64,000 nt of DNA from Azonexus sp. Its GTDB lineage: Bacteria; Pseudomonadota; Gammaproteobacteria; Burkholderiales; Rhodocyclaceae. The position numbers and the translations under genes were made by a program. Numbering within the stretch: the first letter of the stretch is position 1; each line of letters begins with the position of its first letter. Of the stretch, positions 63,043 through 64,000 are shown one piece after another. The notes beneath the pieces are model-generated. The model saw only the letters and a list, made by a program, of their open reading frames with translations. It was not told where the DNA came from and made no database searches. The stretch covers positions 62,001 through 126,000 of the forward strand of contig JAUYSK010000003.1 of NCBI GenBank assembly GCA_030696345.1, read 5' to 3'.

Positions 63043-64000
63043 TCAAACCCCGTCAAGCGCGGGCAGGCCGAGCAATGCCAGCACCTTCGCAGCGGTTTCG
63101 CGCACCTGTTCCACGGTGGGCGCGGTGATGTTGAGGTGGCCCATCTTGCGGCCCGGGCGGGCGCTGAGCTTGCCGTACAGGTGCAGATGGGTTCCGGGCA
63201 ACGCCAGCACCTGCGCCCACGGCGGCGACACGGGTTGATCGCTGGGCTTGGCGCGCACGCCATTGGCGTCGAACCACAGGTTGCCCAGCAGGTTGACCAT
63301 GATGGCCGGGCTGTGCTGGCGCGGCGTGGGCAGCGGCAGGCCGGCCAGGGCCCGCACCTGGGCATCAAACTGCGACAGGTCGCAGGCGTTTTGCGTGTAG
63401 TGGCCGCTGTTGTGCGGGCGCGGCGCCATTTCGTTGACGATCAGGTCGAGCCCGCCCTGTCCGTCGTTCACCAGGAAATATTCGACACACAGCACGCCCA
63501 CGTAGTTCAGGTGGTTGGCAATGGCCACGGTGCTGACGCGGGCGCGCTCGGCCAGCGCGGCCGGCACCGCGCCGTCGTACACGGCGGTCAGCGCCAAAAT
63601 GCCGTCACGGTGGGTGTTGGCCTGCACCGGAAAACTTACGTTCTGGCCGTCAGAACCGCGCGCCACGATCACCGAGCACTCGGCCTTGAGCGGCATGAGT
63701 TTTTCAAGCACGCAGGGCACGCTGCCCAGCTGCGCCCAGGCAGCGGCAAGCTCTTCGGGGGTGTGCACGCGCACCTGGCCCTTGCCGTCGTAGCCCATGC
63801 GGGCGGTTTTCAAAATGCCGGGCAACAGATCGGCCGGCACGGCGGCCAGCAGCTCGGTGCTGGTGATGGCGGCATAAGGCGCGGGGTACACACCGCTGAT
63901 GGGCGCGCACTGCACGAAGTGCGATTTTTCTTTGATGCGGTCTTGCGCCACCGCCACACAGGCGGCCGACGGTGCCACCGGCCGGTGCGCGCCGAGCGTG
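63043..64000 (-). CDS. purK: N5-carboxyaminoimidazole ribonucleotide synthase (5' end beyond window)
   Basis: ATP-grasp enzyme of purine synthesis that converts AIR and bicarbonate to N5-CAIR. The C-terminal 319 residues are in the window: QDRIKEKSHF near the 5' side, GYDGKGQVRV, ECSVIVARG, and the ATP-grasp IVNEMAPRPHNSGHY. The frame continues to the window edge, so the start is missing. It precedes tsaC with a 13-base gap. Confidence 0.93.
   Translation of the reverse strand, partial: TLGAHRPVAPSAACVAVAQDRIKEKSHFVQCAPISGVYPAPYAAITSTELLAAVPADLLPGILKTARMGYDGKGQVRVHTPEELAAAWAQLGSVPCVLEKLMPLKAECSVIVARGSDGQNVSFPVQANTHRDGILALTAVYDGAVPAALAERARVSTVAIANHLNYVGVLCVEYFLVNDGQGGLDLIVNEMAPRPHNSGHYTQNACDLSQFDAQVRALAGLPLPTPRQHSPAIMVNLLGNLWFDANGVRAKPSDQPVSPPWAQVLALPGTHLHLYGKLSARPGRKMGHLNITAPTVEQVRETAAKVLALLGLPALDGV

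Noticed and set aside
1-64000. CRISPR array, tRNA, rRNA, transposase or phage genes
   Set aside because: No regularly spaced repeats, cloverleaf tails or transposase motifs (DDE, HUH) were found by reading; the only mobile-element hints are the decayed fragments already listed.

Overview
The window looks like two different betaproteobacterial genomes joined near position 30,400. The left part (1 to about 30,390) resembles Rhodocyclales of the Dechloromonas/Azonexus kind: moderate G+C, kdsD-kdsC-lptC-lptA, tandem phasins, HrpA, GlnS, and rpe-gph-trpE. The right part (about 30,480 to 64,000) is visibly richer in G+C and resembles Comamonadaceae of the Hydrogenophaga kind: apaG, a Gcr-type membrane protein, thiL-pgpA-pncC, uvrA opposite an MFS transporter, tsaB-rimI-udg, a TetR-type palindrome before a lipase-like gene, and a family of intergenic repeats. 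Each part carries its own complete pyrF (22,399-23,211 and 52,892-53,731), which one genome would not normally need. Both lineages are expected to carry rpe and apaG head to head, so the join sits where an assembler, or homologous recombination, could cross over. These assignments rest on recognition of sequence style and gene order, not on a database search.

Left part. A GTG-started class III adenylate cyclase faces a membrane histidine kinase. A prepilin-like gene follows with a textbook sigma-54 promoter. A CPA2 K+/H+ antiporter diverges from the Kdo/LPS-transport operon kdsD-kdsC-lptC-lptA, whose four genes overlap by 1-4 bases. Two phasin genes follow, the first behind a near-consensus sigma-70 promoter with two inverted repeats. 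Then come a CinA-N protein, an EI24 protein and hrpA on the minus strand; HlyIII, DUF1294, a small unknown protein, a LysR regulator, crcB and glnS. A tightly coupled run holds a nucleotidyltransferase-like protein, a small partner, an orphan adenine DNA methyltransferase and pyrF. A second run holds a zinc metallopeptidase, a thioredoxin-fold protein and an M23 endopeptidase. After small and decayed genes and an A+T-richer patch (26,260-27,389) comes rpe-gph-trpE. Between gph and trpE lies an unreported-looking Trp-rich leader peptide with alternating hairpins.

Right part. apaG, the Gcr-like protein, thiL, pgpA and pncC form one strand-wise run, followed by an AlkC-type glycosylase, a UPF0149/SEC-C protein, a ClC protein with Gln in place of the gating Glu, and an MFS exporter. 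A three-gene overlapping operon (Rnk-like, tandem Usp, beta-helix repeat protein) lies between the MFS gene and uvrA. Behind uvrA are fused remnants of a type ISP restriction enzyme and an AlbA/RecG-like regulator. Envelope genes (MipA, RcnB-like, a frameshifted DUF4382 lipoprotein), a CYTH-CHAD triphosphatase, a thioesterase, a GST, pyrF, an EamA exporter, udg-rimI-tsaB, dacB, a lipase-like lipoprotein, a porin, a Sua5-type tsaC and a truncated purK complete the window.

No tRNA, rRNA, CRISPR array, intact insertion sequence or phage module was seen.
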